From: Saccharofermentans sp.
GTDB taxonomy: Bacteria; Bacillota; Clostridia; Saccharofermentanales; Saccharofermentanaceae
Reading direction: 5' to 3'
DNA: 45,413 nucleotides
Assembly (NCBI GenBank): GCA_016292145.1
Contig: JAEFBA010000011.1
Coordinates: 1 to 45,413 of the forward strand
Shown: positions 24,642 to 33,196 of the stretch, in pieces
How positions within the stretch are numbered: the first letter of the stretch is position 1
Layout: every line of letters starts with the position of its first letter
Translations under genes and position numbers: made by a program
Notes under the pieces: generated by a model
What the model saw: the letters and a program-made list of their open reading frames with translations, nothing else
Databases searched by the model: none
What the model was told of the DNA's origin: nothing

Positions 24642-24670
24642 TTTACTTTTACCGTCTGATTAATTATTAT
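24642..24670 (+). promoter_or_regulatory. Predicted promoter of the PPi-phosphofructokinase gene
   Basis: TTTACT at 24642-24647, a 17-base spacer, and TATTAT at 24665-24670, followed by a short leader with AAGGAG 8 bases before the ATG at 24703. Confidence 0.5.
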
Positions 24671-24702
24671 TCTTGTGTATTTTATTCTAAAGGAGTAAAG
24701 CT

Positions 24703-26361
24703 ATGGATATTTCACCACTTCAGAAGGCAAGATATGAATACCAGCCCAAGCTTCCGGGCATGCTCAGAAACGGTATTTCAGAGATTTCAGTACAGGAAGG
24801 TGCTGCTACACAGAGCGTAGCTGACCAGGACAAGATCAAGGCACTTTTCCCCAACACATATGGTAAGCCCGAGATCACATTCGTTAAGGGCGCTAATACA
24901 TCAGAGGCTAAGAAGCAGGTTGTAGGCGTAATCCTCTCCGGCGGTCAGGCACCTGGCGGACACAACGTTATCTCCGGTCTTTATGACGCTTTGAAGGCAA
25001 CAAATCCCGAGAACAAGCTTCTTGGTTTCAAGAAGGGACCTGACGGACTTCTCAAGAACGACTATGTTGAGTTCGACGACAAGTTCATCGACGCATACAG
25101 AAATACAGGCGGTTTCGACATCATCGGTTCCGGCAGAACTAAGCTCGAGACAGTTGAGCAGTTCCAGACAGTTGCTAACTTCGCTAAGGAGAACGGCCTC
25201 ACAGCTATCGTTATCATCGGCGGCGACGACTCCAACACAAACGCTGCTACACTCGCTGAGTACATGGCTGCTAACAACACAGGCATTCAGGTCATCGGCT
25301 GCCCTAAGACAATCGACGGCGACTTGAAGAACGAAGATATCGAGGCTTCTTTCGGTTTCGATACAGCTACAAAGACATATTCCGAGCTCATCGGCAACAT
25401 TGAGAGAGATGCTAACTCCGCAAAGAAATATTGGCACTTCATCAAGGTTATGGGACGTTCCGCTTCCCACGTTGCTCTTGAGTGCGCACTTGAGACACAG
25501 CCTAACATCTGCCTCATCGGTGAGGAAGTTGCAGCTAAGAAGATGTCTCTTGCAGACATCACAAACCAGATTGCTGACTCTGTTGAGAAGAGAGCAGCTA
25601 ACGGTGACAACTTCGGTGTTGCAATCATCCCTGAGGGTATCGTAGAGTTCGTTCCTGAGTTCTCCGCTCTCATCGCTGAGATCAACGAGCTCCTCGCAGG
25701 CGAGAAGACAGAGCAGTTCAACGCTCTTCCTGACTGGAACGCTAAGTACGAGTTCATCAAGGCTGGCCTTTCTGCAGATGCTTTCAAGGTATTCGATATC
25801 CTTCCCCAGGGCATCCAGCAGCAGCTCTTCCTTGAGAGAGATCCTCACGGCAACGTTCAGGTATCCCTCATCGAGTCCGAGAAGCTCTTCTCCGAGATGG
25901 TTAAGAACGAGCTCGCAAAGAGAAAGGAAGCAGGCACATACAAGGGCAAGTTCGGCGCTCAGCACCACTTCTTCGGTTATGAAGGCCGTTGCGCATTTCC
26001 TTCCAACTTCGACTCTGATTACTGCTACTCTTTGGGCTTCAACGCATTCATGCTCATCCAGTATGGTTTCACAGGCTACCTCTCAAAGGTATCCAACATC
26101 TCTAAGCCCGCTGACGAGTGGGTTGCAGGCGGTATGCCCATCACAAAGATGATGAACATGGAGAGAAGAAACGGCGCTGATAAGCCGGTTATCCGTAAGG
26201 CTCTCGTTGAGCTCGACGGCAAGCCGTTCAAGTATTTCGAAGCTAACCGTGAGAGATGGGCTGTTGAGACAGCATTCACATTCCCCGGTGCTATCCAGTA
26301 CTTCGGACCCTCAGAAGTCTGCGACAGAACAACAATTACTCTCGCACTCGAGAAGGGCTGA
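24703..26361 (+). CDS. pfp: Diphosphate-fructose-6-phosphate 1-phosphotransferase (PPi-PFK)
   Basis: A 552-residue long-form PPi-dependent phosphofructokinase catalysing reversible fructose-6-phosphate plus PPi to fructose-1,6-bisphosphate plus Pi in glycolysis. [18 protein letters not shown] (75-92), [10 protein letters not shown] (173-182; the Asp after GGD marks PPi use), [11 protein letters not shown] (200-210, TIDGD as in PPi enzymes), and [15 protein letters not shown] are visible. The length of about 550 residues is that of the plant/spirochaete-like clade. Codon use is very biased toward a small set (AAG, GCT, GAG, ATC), implying high expression. Own promoter and terminator. Confidence 0.95.
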   Translation: MDISPLQKARYEYQPKLPGMLRNGISEISVQEGAATQSVADQDKIKALFPNTYGKPEITFVKGANTSEAKKQVVGVILSGGQAPGGHNVISGLYDALKATNPENKLLGFKKGPDGLLKNDYVEFDDKFIDAYRNTGGFDIIGSGRTKLETVEQFQTVANFAKENGLTAIVIIGGDDSNTNAATLAEYMAANNTGIQVIGCPKTIDGDLKNEDIEASFGFDTATKTYSELIGNIERDANSAKKYWHFIKVMGRSASHVALECALETQPNICLIGEEVAAKKMSLADITNQIADSVEKRAANGDNFGVAIIPEGIVEFVPEFSALIAEINELLAGEKTEQFNALPDWNAKYEFIKAGLSADAFKVFDILPQGIQQQLFLERDPHGNVQVSLIESEKLFSEMVKNELAKRKEAGTYKGKFGAQHHFFGYEGRCAFPSNFDSDYCYSLGFNAFMLIQYGFTGYLSKVSNISKPADEWVAGGMPITKMMNMERRNGADKPVIRKALVELDGKPFKYFEANRERWAVETAFTFPGAIQYFGPSEVCDRTTITLALEKG

Positions 26362-26398
26362 TAAAGGCTTTTGTAAAGCTCGAAAATAATGACTGATG

Positions 26399-26434
26399 AT
26401 CCCCGCTTGGCGCAATGCCTAAGCGGGGATTTTT
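26399..26434 (+). terminator. Strong intrinsic terminator after pfp
   Basis: ATCCCCGCTT (26399-26408) pairs with AAGCGGGGAT (26421-26430), with an inner GGC/GCC extension, followed by TTTTT. Confidence 0.92.
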
Positions 26435-26562
26435 AAATTGAGAATATTATCAAGTCGCCAATCCGCTTCCTGATATGCTAAACTCAAAGCAGGAAAGGAT
26501 AAGACGGCATAATCGGCCTCTTATCGGGGTGATAATAAAGCAATGCATGAGGAGGGGACTTC

Positions 26563-27330
26563 ATGATTACTTGCAGGGAATGCGGATTCCGCAATGAAGG
26601 AAGGAAAACATGCAAGCGGTGCGGTGCTTCGCTCGAATTTAAGAATTTAGATGACGCTTCCGTTCTCGATGATCTTCCGGATATGACCAGATACGAGCTC
26701 AATAAAGAGTTTAAGAAGATGCTTAAGCACTTTACTCCCATGGAACCCCAGTTCAATGAGTATGAATACTGCAACCAGAAGCTTGATTTCTTCGATAAGA
26801 GAGGTTATGTCCCGGCCGCCATTCCGATATACGGCATTATAACCATTGCGATCAGCGCCTTTTTTATAGTAATGATCTGCTTAAAGTCGTTCAAACTTTA
26901 TAACATGCTTATTATCTGGATGCTGATGTACGTCGCGCTTGGAGTCTTTTGTGTCATTGAATTCCGCAAGAGCCTTAAAGAAAACCGCAGGAATATCAAG
27001 AAGTTCCAGGGCAGGGCAGTCGAGCTTGCCAAGCAGCTGACCAATGCCGTCAATGACTACGGCCCGATGATAATCGACGCAAAATATACTGACCCCAGGA
27101 TCCTTGAGAAGTTAATGATCATCAACCGTTCAGGCAGAACGGATACATTGGAACAGGCGATAGACATGCTCTATCACGAATCCGGAAGGACCAAAGATGA
27201 GGACAATGCCTATCTGGACAAACTCACCTCAAGGCAGGCCGAATTCGGTGATACGACTGCTATGGTATTCTGCTCTGCCAATTTCTTCGGTCTCTATCAT
27301 AAGGAAGAAGAACCGGAACCATTTAAATAA
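26563..27330 (+). CDS. Zinc-ribbon membrane protein of unknown function
   Basis: A 255-residue protein. The N-terminus is a zinc ribbon with Cys4, Cys7, Cys17 and Cys20 (CRECG and CKRCG). A polar stretch follows, then two adjacent membrane helices (about 87-108 and 112-132) and a cytoplasmic-looking C-terminal half rich in charged residues, with ILEKLMIINRSGRTD. GGAGG lies 9 bases before the ATG. No family recognised. It is not obviously linked to its neighbours. Confidence 0.7.
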   Translation: MITCRECGFRNEGRKTCKRCGASLEFKNLDDASVLDDLPDMTRYELNKEFKKMLKHFTPMEPQFNEYEYCNQKLDFFDKRGYVPAAIPIYGIITIAISAFFIVMICLKSFKLYNMLIIWMLMYVALGVFCVIEFRKSLKENRRNIKKFQGRAVELAKQLTNAVNDYGPMIIDAKYTDPRILEKLMIINRSGRTDTLEQAIDMLYHESGRTKDEDNAYLDKLTSRQAEFGDTTAMVFCSANFFGLYHKEEEPEPFK

Positions 27331-27365
27331 GACATGAGTTTTATATACATTGTTTCTGACCATAC

Positions 27366-27371
27366 TATAAT
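27366..27371 (+). promoter_or_regulatory. -10 element next to the Pr6Pr-like gene start
   Basis: A perfect TATAAT 6 bases before the ATG at 27378, with no recognisable ribosome binding site between. If used, transcription would begin at or next to the start codon. No good -35 is seen. Confidence 0.35.
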
Positions 27372-27377
27372 TGAAGT

Positions 27378-28016
27378 ATGAACAGAAAAGAACACAAGAC
27401 ATTTGAGATCATTTTGAATCTTATTATCGTTATCTTTACAGTAATAGGAATCATTCTCATGCTTACATCCGAAGCTGAAGAAGGCGCACTGCAGTCTTCA
27501 GGCATTGAGAACTTCAAGTTCTATACTGTTCTCACTAATGTTTTCTGCGGCATCGTTGCATCGGTCTTTTTAGTCTTTAAGATCCTTAAAAAGGATACGG
27601 AAAAGATACGCGTACTTAAGCTCGCGGCAGTTGTCGGCGTAGCCATAACATTTGCCGTTGTTGCATTTATGTTCGGACCTCTCTACGGATTTTTGCAGTT
27701 CTATAAGAGGGGCAATCTGTTCTTCCATCTGCTCTTGCCCGTAACTGCCATGATCGAATTCATATTTATAAGAAGGAAAAAGATACCATTTAAGTTTACT
27801 GTTTTCGCGGCCATACCGACGCTTCTTTACGGAATAGGATATCTTCTTAATATCCTGATAAACGGTATCGGAGGTCCGTGGCCTGATACAAATGATTTCT
27901 ACGGGTTCCTTAACTGGGGATGGCCTGTGGGGATCGCCATCTTTACGGGAATTCCGCTGACGGCTTTTGCCGTTGCCTGCCTGTTCAGAGCAATAAGCAA
28001 CAAGAGAGGTGAATAA
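27378..28016 (+). CDS. Pr6Pr-family integral membrane protein
   Basis: A 212-residue protein with six predicted helices. FKFYTVLTNVFCG, NLFFHLLLPVTAMIEFIF, PTLLYGIGYLLNIL and DFYGFLNWGWPVGIAIF match the Pr6Pr family, six-helix membrane proteins related to FAR-17a/AIG1-like proteins and of unclear function in bacteria. It starts 47 bases after the previous gene without a clear ribosome binding site. Its stop lies 1 base before the next start, so the two are likely co-translated. Confidence 0.75.
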   Translation: MNRKEHKTFEIILNLIIVIFTVIGIILMLTSEAEEGALQSSGIENFKFYTVLTNVFCGIVASVFLVFKILKKDTEKIRVLKLAAVVGVAITFAVVAFMFGPLYGFLQFYKRGNLFFHLLLPVTAMIEFIFIRRKKIPFKFTVFAAIPTLLYGIGYLLNILINGIGGPWPDTNDFYGFLNWGWPVGIAIFTGIPLTAFAVACLFRAISNKRGE

Positions 28017-28017
28017 C

Positions 28018-28704
28018 ATGAAAAGATCCGAGATAAATAAAGCCTTAAAGCGCATGGAAAGCGTCATGAACGATCTTAAGATCAGCCTGCCGCCTTTTTG
28101 CAATTTCACTCCCGAAGAGTGGAAGACAAAAGGCCACGAGTATGACGAGATCAGGGACAATATGCTCGGCTGGGATATCACCGACTACGGCCTCGGCGAT
28201 TTCAGCAAGGTCGGATTCTCTCTTATCACGCTCCGCAACGGCAATCTCAATGCAAAGGATAAATATCCGAAGCCCTATGCCGAGAAGCTCCTTTTCATTG
28301 AAGAAGGACAGTATTCGCCGAATCATTTTCACTGGTTCAAGATGGAAGACATCATCAACAAGGGCGGCGGAAATCTCCTGATCCGCGTATATAATTCCCT
28401 CCCGGACGAAGAGATAGACAGGGAGAGCGACGTTACGGTCCATACCGACGGAAGGACGTATCAGGTAAAGGCGGGCACACAGATAAGGCTCACGCCGGGC
28501 GAGAGCATATCGATCCAGCCTTTTATGTATCACGATTTTGAGGTCGAAAAAGGAACGGGCGCAGTCCTTTTGGGAGAGGTCTCCCAGGTAAATGACGACA
28601 ATACAGATAACCGCTTTAATCCGCCTGTAGGAAGGTTCCCTGAGATCGAAGAGGACGAGGCTCCATACCGTCTTCTTTGTAATGAATATCCAAAGGCGAC
28701 CTGA
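28018..28704 (+). CDS. D-lyxose ketol-isomerase-like cupin
   Basis: A 228-residue cupin enzyme. The D-lyxose isomerase family converts D-lyxose (and often D-mannose) to the ketose. YAEKLLFIEEGQYSPNHFHW, then FKMEDIINKGGGNLLIRVYN holds the metal ligands (two His and a Glu), and PFMYHDFEV holds the last His. LGEVSQVNDDNTDNRF is a family hallmark. The ATG at 28018 has GAGAGG 8 bases upstream; an in-frame GTG at 28009 is less likely. It follows the Pr6Pr-like gene directly, with no sugar transporter nearby. Confidence 0.88.
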   Translation: MKRSEINKALKRMESVMNDLKISLPPFCNFTPEEWKTKGHEYDEIRDNMLGWDITDYGLGDFSKVGFSLITLRNGNLNAKDKYPKPYAEKLLFIEEGQYSPNHFHWFKMEDIINKGGGNLLIRVYNSLPDEEIDRESDVTVHTDGRTYQVKAGTQIRLTPGESISIQPFMYHDFEVEKGTGAVLLGEVSQVNDDNTDNRFNPPVGRFPEIEEDEAPYRLLCNEYPKAT

Positions 28705-28778
28705 CCTTTTTGAGCAATTGCCACATAAAAAACGGGATTTTGCCTGATTTTGTAACCCTTATGTAAGGTAGTATTAAC

Positions 28779-28807
28779 TTGACTTGGCATGATAACTAAA
28801 GCATTAT
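28779..28807 (+). promoter_or_regulatory. Predicted promoter of the GH25 gene
   Basis: TTGACT at 28779-28784, a 17-base spacer, and CATTAT at 28802-28807. Confidence 0.5.
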
Positions 28808-28845
28808 TATCATGAATATTTGCGTATTTGCATAGGAGTTACGGT

Positions 28846-30621
28846 TTGCAAAAGAAAGCTGCTAAAGAGAAACAGGGCAGATTCGCGAGATTTTGCTCGG
28901 CAACAGAGAAACCGGCAAGGATCAGTCTGATCCTCGCTGCTGCGATCGCCTTTGCGACGGTCGGCACTGTATGTGTGGCCGCCATTATGTCCAACAAGAA
29001 CGTGGATCTCGGCTCTGAGAATGTTGAGCTCAATGCAGCGCAGCAGTATCTCGACCAGATATCTTTTGCAGCATCTTCAAGTTCGGAAGAGACTTCAGCC
29101 GAGTCTTCCGGTGAATCCTCTGATGAGACTTCCGAAGAGACAAAAGAGACCAAGCGCGGCTCTCTTACAGGAGATAATGTAGTTGATATAAAAGATTTAA
29201 AGTCTTTATCTGATGAAGACCTTCTCAAGGCCGTTAAGCAGGGTAAGGTCAAGGTTATCGAGAAGAAGGACATCAAGCAGGACCAGTCCCAGAACGTAAA
29301 GACTACGCACAAGGGTAAGATCGCAGATGCCCCCAAGCCTACAAGCACACCGAAGCCCCAGCCTACTAAGTCAACGGCATCGGCTACAAATGTACCTACT
29401 CCTACGATGGCTCCCATTACAGTCGTAAATTATGAGCTCGGAATAGATATCTCTGAGTTCCAGGGCGATATCAACTGGACCAAGGTCAGGAACGACGGAA
29501 TCAAGTTCGCATTCATCAGATGCGGCGGCCGTGGTTATACAAAGGGTACCTGCTACGAAGATAAGAAGTTCGCCCAGAACGTTAAGAATGCCAAAAAGGC
29601 AGGCGTAAAGGTCGGAGTATATTTCTTCTCGCAGGCTATTACTGTAGCTGAAGCCGTAGAGGAAGCTTCTCTGACTATCGGTATGTGCAAGGGATTAAAT
29701 ATCGACCTTCCTGTCGTAATGGACTGGGAGACAGGCAGCGGTTACCGTACACAGCCTTTGAAGGGCGAGGCATTCGCCAATGTCTTGGATGCTTTCTGCA
29801 CCCTGATTAGCAAGAATGGCTACACACCTGCCGTTTATCTCTGCTCTGACGATATCAATAACAGACTCGGAAAGTATCAGGGCAATATCATTGGCAAGTA
29901 CAAGCTCTGGTATGCATATCCTTACAGCTGCTACTGGCCGGCAAGTAAGAGCTTCAAGTCTAACTACTATCAGACAGGCGATACTATCCCTCCGAGAAGC
30001 TTTGCTTTCGAATACTGGCAGTATTCATGGCACGGCAAGGTTGCCGGAATCGGCACTGAAGTAGACCTTAACATCAGGATTCTCGGAAAGACTACTCTGA
30101 AGTCACCTGAGATCAATATTACGAATAAATCAATCACGACCGAGACCGGCCAGGGCATAAATCCCATGGACGGCGTAAAGGCAAAGACATGCCAGGGCGT
30201 TGTCACGACCGACAACCTGTCTTATGCGATCAAGAATGAGGCAGGCCAGAGCGTCACGGTCGACCAGGCAAAGCAGACGCCCGGCAAATATATCATTACC
30301 TATACATTCAAGGATCCGTTCCGCGGAACCATTACGGATACGGCAACATGGGAAGTAAAGGCTGCGGCAACACCGTCTTCGGCACCGTCAACAACGCCGG
30401 GCGGAGATATCACGCTGACACCGTCACCTACGCCTTCTTCAGGCAGTACGGATACGCCTACGCCAACACCTCAGGGCAGCGTAACGGATACTCCTACTCC
30501 GACACCGTCGGAAGCACCGAAGGCAACTGATACACCGGTACCGACAGCATCACCGGTGCCTACAAAGCAGGAAGAGAATACCGAAAGCACAACATCGCAG
30601 GAGACGACAAACAATCCTTAA
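28846..30621 (+). CDS. Membrane-anchored GH25 lysozyme-like hydrolase
   Basis: A 591-residue extracellular protein. A basic N-terminus is followed by one membrane helix (about 25-48), an acidic Ser/Glu linker (about 75-105), a Pro/Thr linker (about 163-190), then a glycoside hydrolase 25 domain (about 197-398) that cleaves the peptidoglycan glycan strand. Catalytic residues fit: Asp201 in GIDISEFQGDINW, and the Asp293/Glu295 pair in VVMDWETG. A small Ig-like domain (about 405-510) and a long Thr/Pro/Ser-rich tail follow, typical of wall-spanning proteins. The TTG at 28846 is preferred because AGGAG lies 7 bases upstream. It may remodel the wall or detach cells. Confidence 0.9.
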   Translation: MQKKAAKEKQGRFARFCSATEKPARISLILAAAIAFATVGTVCVAAIMSNKNVDLGSENVELNAAQQYLDQISFAASSSSEETSAESSGESSDETSEETKETKRGSLTGDNVVDIKDLKSLSDEDLLKAVKQGKVKVIEKKDIKQDQSQNVKTTHKGKIADAPKPTSTPKPQPTKSTASATNVPTPTMAPITVVNYELGIDISEFQGDINWTKVRNDGIKFAFIRCGGRGYTKGTCYEDKKFAQNVKNAKKAGVKVGVYFFSQAITVAEAVEEASLTIGMCKGLNIDLPVVMDWETGSGYRTQPLKGEAFANVLDAFCTLISKNGYTPAVYLCSDDINNRLGKYQGNIIGKYKLWYAYPYSCYWPASKSFKSNYYQTGDTIPPRSFAFEYWQYSWHGKVAGIGTEVDLNIRILGKTTLKSPEINITNKSITTETGQGINPMDGVKAKTCQGVVTTDNLSYAIKNEAGQSVTVDQAKQTPGKYIITYTFKDPFRGTITDTATWEVKAAATPSSAPSTTPGGDITLTPSPTPSSGSTDTPTPTPQGSVTDTPTPTPSEAPKATDTPVPTASPVPTKQEENTESTTSQETTNNP

Positions 30622-30657
30622 GACAGGGGCACAGCTTAACTCAACGAGGTACTGCAT

Positions 30658-31776
30658 ATGGAAAGCAAGCCTATCAATGATCCCGCGCTTAGGAATCTGG
30701 AAAGAACCATAAGGTTTGAGTTTGAGAAGATAATTCTCATAATGGCAATTGTCTGTGTGTCGCTTGAAGTGGCGATATTCTTCTACTACTACTTTACGGA
30801 TAATGTCGGGCAGCCGGTTAATACCTATATTGAATTCAGGATACTGGTGCCTTTGCTGGTAAACTGCGTTCTTTATCTGATCACCAGGTTCTCAAACAGA
30901 TCCGAGACCAGTACCGATACCACGAAGAACAGGATAGTATCTTTTGCAGGTCTCATTATGTGCGGCGTCATCGGACTTGCCCACAGCTACTTTATCCCGC
31001 TCTGGGTATTCCCGCTTTTCGCGATCATATTCTGCTCGGTATTCCATGACGGATTCATTCTGTTTGTTCAGGCGGGTCTCAGCATAGTATTCATTCTTTA
31101 CTGCGGAATACTGCACATCTACGATTATCCCGATGAGAGAAGCTATTCCATCCTCTGTATCATAATCGCTGAGGTAATGGCATTGGGCGTAAGCTTCCTG
31201 GCGTTCAGGTTAGAGCTCTTCAATACGAGGCTCCTCATGATAAGAGAGAGGAATTTTGCCGGTGCGAATAAGTTCGAGCACGGCTTTGAGACTGACAGGG
31301 TAACCGGAGTCTACAGCAAGAAATATCTGACCGAATCTGCAAGCGAGATACTGAAGAATACCAATGAGCTTGACCCTTGCGGCATTGCGATCCTTGATAT
31401 TGACGATTTTAAGAAGATCAATGACGAGCTCGGCAACGACAAGGGCGATGACGTTCTCCGTGCTTTGGGCCAGGTTCTCCAGAGTGCCATCGATGAGGAT
31501 ACGATCGTCGGAAGATACGGCGGCGATACATTCGTAATCGTTTTCGAGAACGGCACAAGGGACGAGAACTTCGAAGTGCTGAATCAGATCCGTAAGGAAT
31601 TTGCCAAAAAGAAATATTCTTTTACGAAAGAATCCGTTACCATCAGCGGAGGATATGCCTGGTTTGATGTTACCATGGACCTCGAAAGTGCTTTGAAAGA
31701 GGCAGAATCGGCATTGTCAAATGCAAAGAAATCGGGTAAGAATATGATAATGACAACCGGCGAAAGCGAGGAATAA
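30658..31776 (+). CDS. Membrane GGDEF-domain protein with altered signature
   Basis: A 372-residue protein. Six membrane helices (about 23-195) form a 6TM sensor module, followed by a GGDEF domain (about 212-368). DIDDFKKINDELGNDKGDDVLRALG is the normal metal and substrate region, but the signature is RYGGDTF (288-292) instead of GGDEF/GGEEF, with Thr at the fourth position. The inhibitory RxxD site is missing. It may have low activity or act as a GTP/c-di-GMP sensor. ACGAGG lies 10 bases before the ATG. It follows the GH25 gene by 36 bases and may be co-transcribed. Confidence 0.85.
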   Translation: MESKPINDPALRNLERTIRFEFEKIILIMAIVCVSLEVAIFFYYYFTDNVGQPVNTYIEFRILVPLLVNCVLYLITRFSNRSETSTDTTKNRIVSFAGLIMCGVIGLAHSYFIPLWVFPLFAIIFCSVFHDGFILFVQAGLSIVFILYCGILHIYDYPDERSYSILCIIIAEVMALGVSFLAFRLELFNTRLLMIRERNFAGANKFEHGFETDRVTGVYSKKYLTESASEILKNTNELDPCGIAILDIDDFKKINDELGNDKGDDVLRALGQVLQSAIDEDTIVGRYGGDTFVIVFENGTRDENFEVLNQIRKEFAKKKYSFTKESVTISGGYAWFDVTMDLESALKEAESALSNAKKSGKNMIMTTGESEE

Positions 31777-31780
31777 CCAC

Positions 31781-32467
31781 ATGGCTAAGACAAAGACCCC
31801 TAAGAAGAATAAGATCAGCGAGTATAACGTCGCGACGATCGCACTCGATATCGTAATGCTCTTTCTGGGACTTATTTTCTTCATCGGTACTTTGGCAGGA
31901 AAAGGTGACGAGATCGCCTCAGGCTTTGTAAGAGTAGTCGGCGGCGTTCTTATCCTGATAGGCATATTCGAACTTATCAACTTCTTAAGGATCAAGGAAA
32001 AGACCGTATTTGACTGGATCGTCTTCATCATCGGCTGCGCTGTCGCAGTCACGGGTATCATATTCATCGTTAACCCGCTGCCGATCATCACATTCCTTAA
32101 CTTTATCTTCGGAATCATTATCCTGATCTATGCGGTCGTTATAATCGTTGCTTCCGTCGGAACACTAAGGCCTGCAGGCTCCAAATACTGGTGGTTCTCA
32201 CTGCTGTTCGGCATCATCGCCCTGGGCATGGGCATCTTCGTGGCACTCTTTAACGGTGCTACCAAGACACTTACGATAATCATCGGTATCACGCTCGTGA
32301 TCGGTGCCGTCGGCGGTATCGCAAACGCGCTCCTTGCTTCCCAGGCAAAGAAAGAATTCAAGGCTAATTCGAAGATACTTGAAGATGCTTCTTATACCGT
32401 TGAGTCTGAGACTGTGGAAGCGAAAAAGGATTCTGATACCGATCCTGAAGACAACGTTAAATACTGA
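31781..32467 (+). CDS. DUF308/HdeD-like membrane protein
   Basis: A 228-residue protein with a basic N-terminus (KTKTPKKNKI), six helices (about 20-190) in pairs, and an acidic C-terminal tail (ESETVEAKKDSDTDPEDN). FVRVVGGVLILIGIFELI, ITFLNFIFGIIILIYAV and LLFGIIALGMGIFVAL repeat the short hydrophobic pattern of DUF308/HdeD proteins, known in enterobacteria for acid resistance; the role here is unknown. It starts 4 bases after the GGDEF gene. Confidence 0.75.
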   Translation: MAKTKTPKKNKISEYNVATIALDIVMLFLGLIFFIGTLAGKGDEIASGFVRVVGGVLILIGIFELINFLRIKEKTVFDWIVFIIGCAVAVTGIIFIVNPLPIITFLNFIFGIIILIYAVVIIVASVGTLRPAGSKYWWFSLLFGIIALGMGIFVALFNGATKTLTIIIGITLVIGAVGGIANALLASQAKKEFKANSKILEDASYTVESETVEAKKDSDTDPEDNVKY

Positions 32468-32487
32468 TACAGCTCAGGAGCTTTTCG

Positions 32488-33129
32488 ATGGAGATAACAT
32501 ACATAGGACATGCATGCTTTGTTATAAGATTCGATACCGGTCTTACGGTATGCTTCGACCCTTATTCTCACGGATCAGTCCCCGGCCTTTCTGATGCGAA
32601 TGCATCCGCCGATGAGGTGTTCTGTTCGCATTCACATAAGGATCACAGTGACTTTGAGTCGGTAGGAAAGCCCTTTGAGCCTTATACAGGCCCTGCACCG
32701 GAAGTAACGGTCATCAAGACTTTCCATGACGATGTTCAGGGTGCTAAGCGCGGCAGGAATAACATCACCAAGGTTAAGTCAGGAGATGAGACTGTCGTTC
32801 ATATGGGCGATATCGGATGTGATCTTACGGATGAGCAGATAGAACAGATAAGAGGATGCGATCTTCTGATGATCCCTGTCGGAGGTTTCTATACGATAGA
32901 CTGCAAGAAGGCACACGACATGACGAACCTGATCGATCCCAAGGTTGTTATCCCCATGCACTACAGCAGCAAGAGATTCGGTTATGACCAGATATCGGGA
33001 AGGGAAGAATTCGTCGAGCTTATCGGCAACGATGAGGACCGCGAGATCATCAGCAGAAGGTTCGTTGCGGAAGAACTTCCCAAGGTCAGAGCCCTGCTTC
33101 TGATGGAGCCTTTAAAAATTTTAAGATAA
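32488..33129 (+). CDS. Metallo-beta-lactamase-fold hydrolase (UlaG/UPF0173-like)
   Basis: A 213-residue protein. MEITYIGHACFVIRFDTG, the metal motif SHSHKDH (47-53, His48, His50, Asp52, His53), MGDIGCDLT and VVIPMHYSSKRFG place it with the UlaG/UPF0173-like branch of metallo-beta-lactamase hydrolases. The first His of the classical HxHxDH is present. Substrate unknown. CAGGAG lies 8 bases before the ATG. Probably part of the transcript from the preceding membrane protein. Confidence 0.85.
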   Translation: MEITYIGHACFVIRFDTGLTVCFDPYSHGSVPGLSDANASADEVFCSHSHKDHSDFESVGKPFEPYTGPAPEVTVIKTFHDDVQGAKRGRNNITKVKSGDETVVHMGDIGCDLTDEQIEQIRGCDLLMIPVGGFYTIDCKKAHDMTNLIDPKVVIPMHYSSKRFGYDQISGREEFVELIGNDEDREIISRRFVAEELPKVRALLLMEPLKILR

Positions 33130-33165
33130 TCGAATTTTGTAACATAAGATTTCCTATCTTTACGA

Positions 33166-33171
33166 TATAAT
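33166..33171 (+). promoter_or_regulatory. -10 element of the DUF1846 gene promoter
   Basis: A perfect TATAAT 25 bases before the ATG at 33197, in an AT-rich gap. The region 17 bases upstream has no good -35. Confidence 0.45.
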
Positions 33172-33196
33172 TTTTCGAAAAGGGTGGGAGGGTCTC

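Noticed and set aside
24901..25968. Long 355-codon minus-strand frame inside pfp
   Set aside because: Its Cys/Leu/Ser-rich translation is the shadow of the biased codon use of the highly expressed plus-strand gene; no ribosome binding site or family match.
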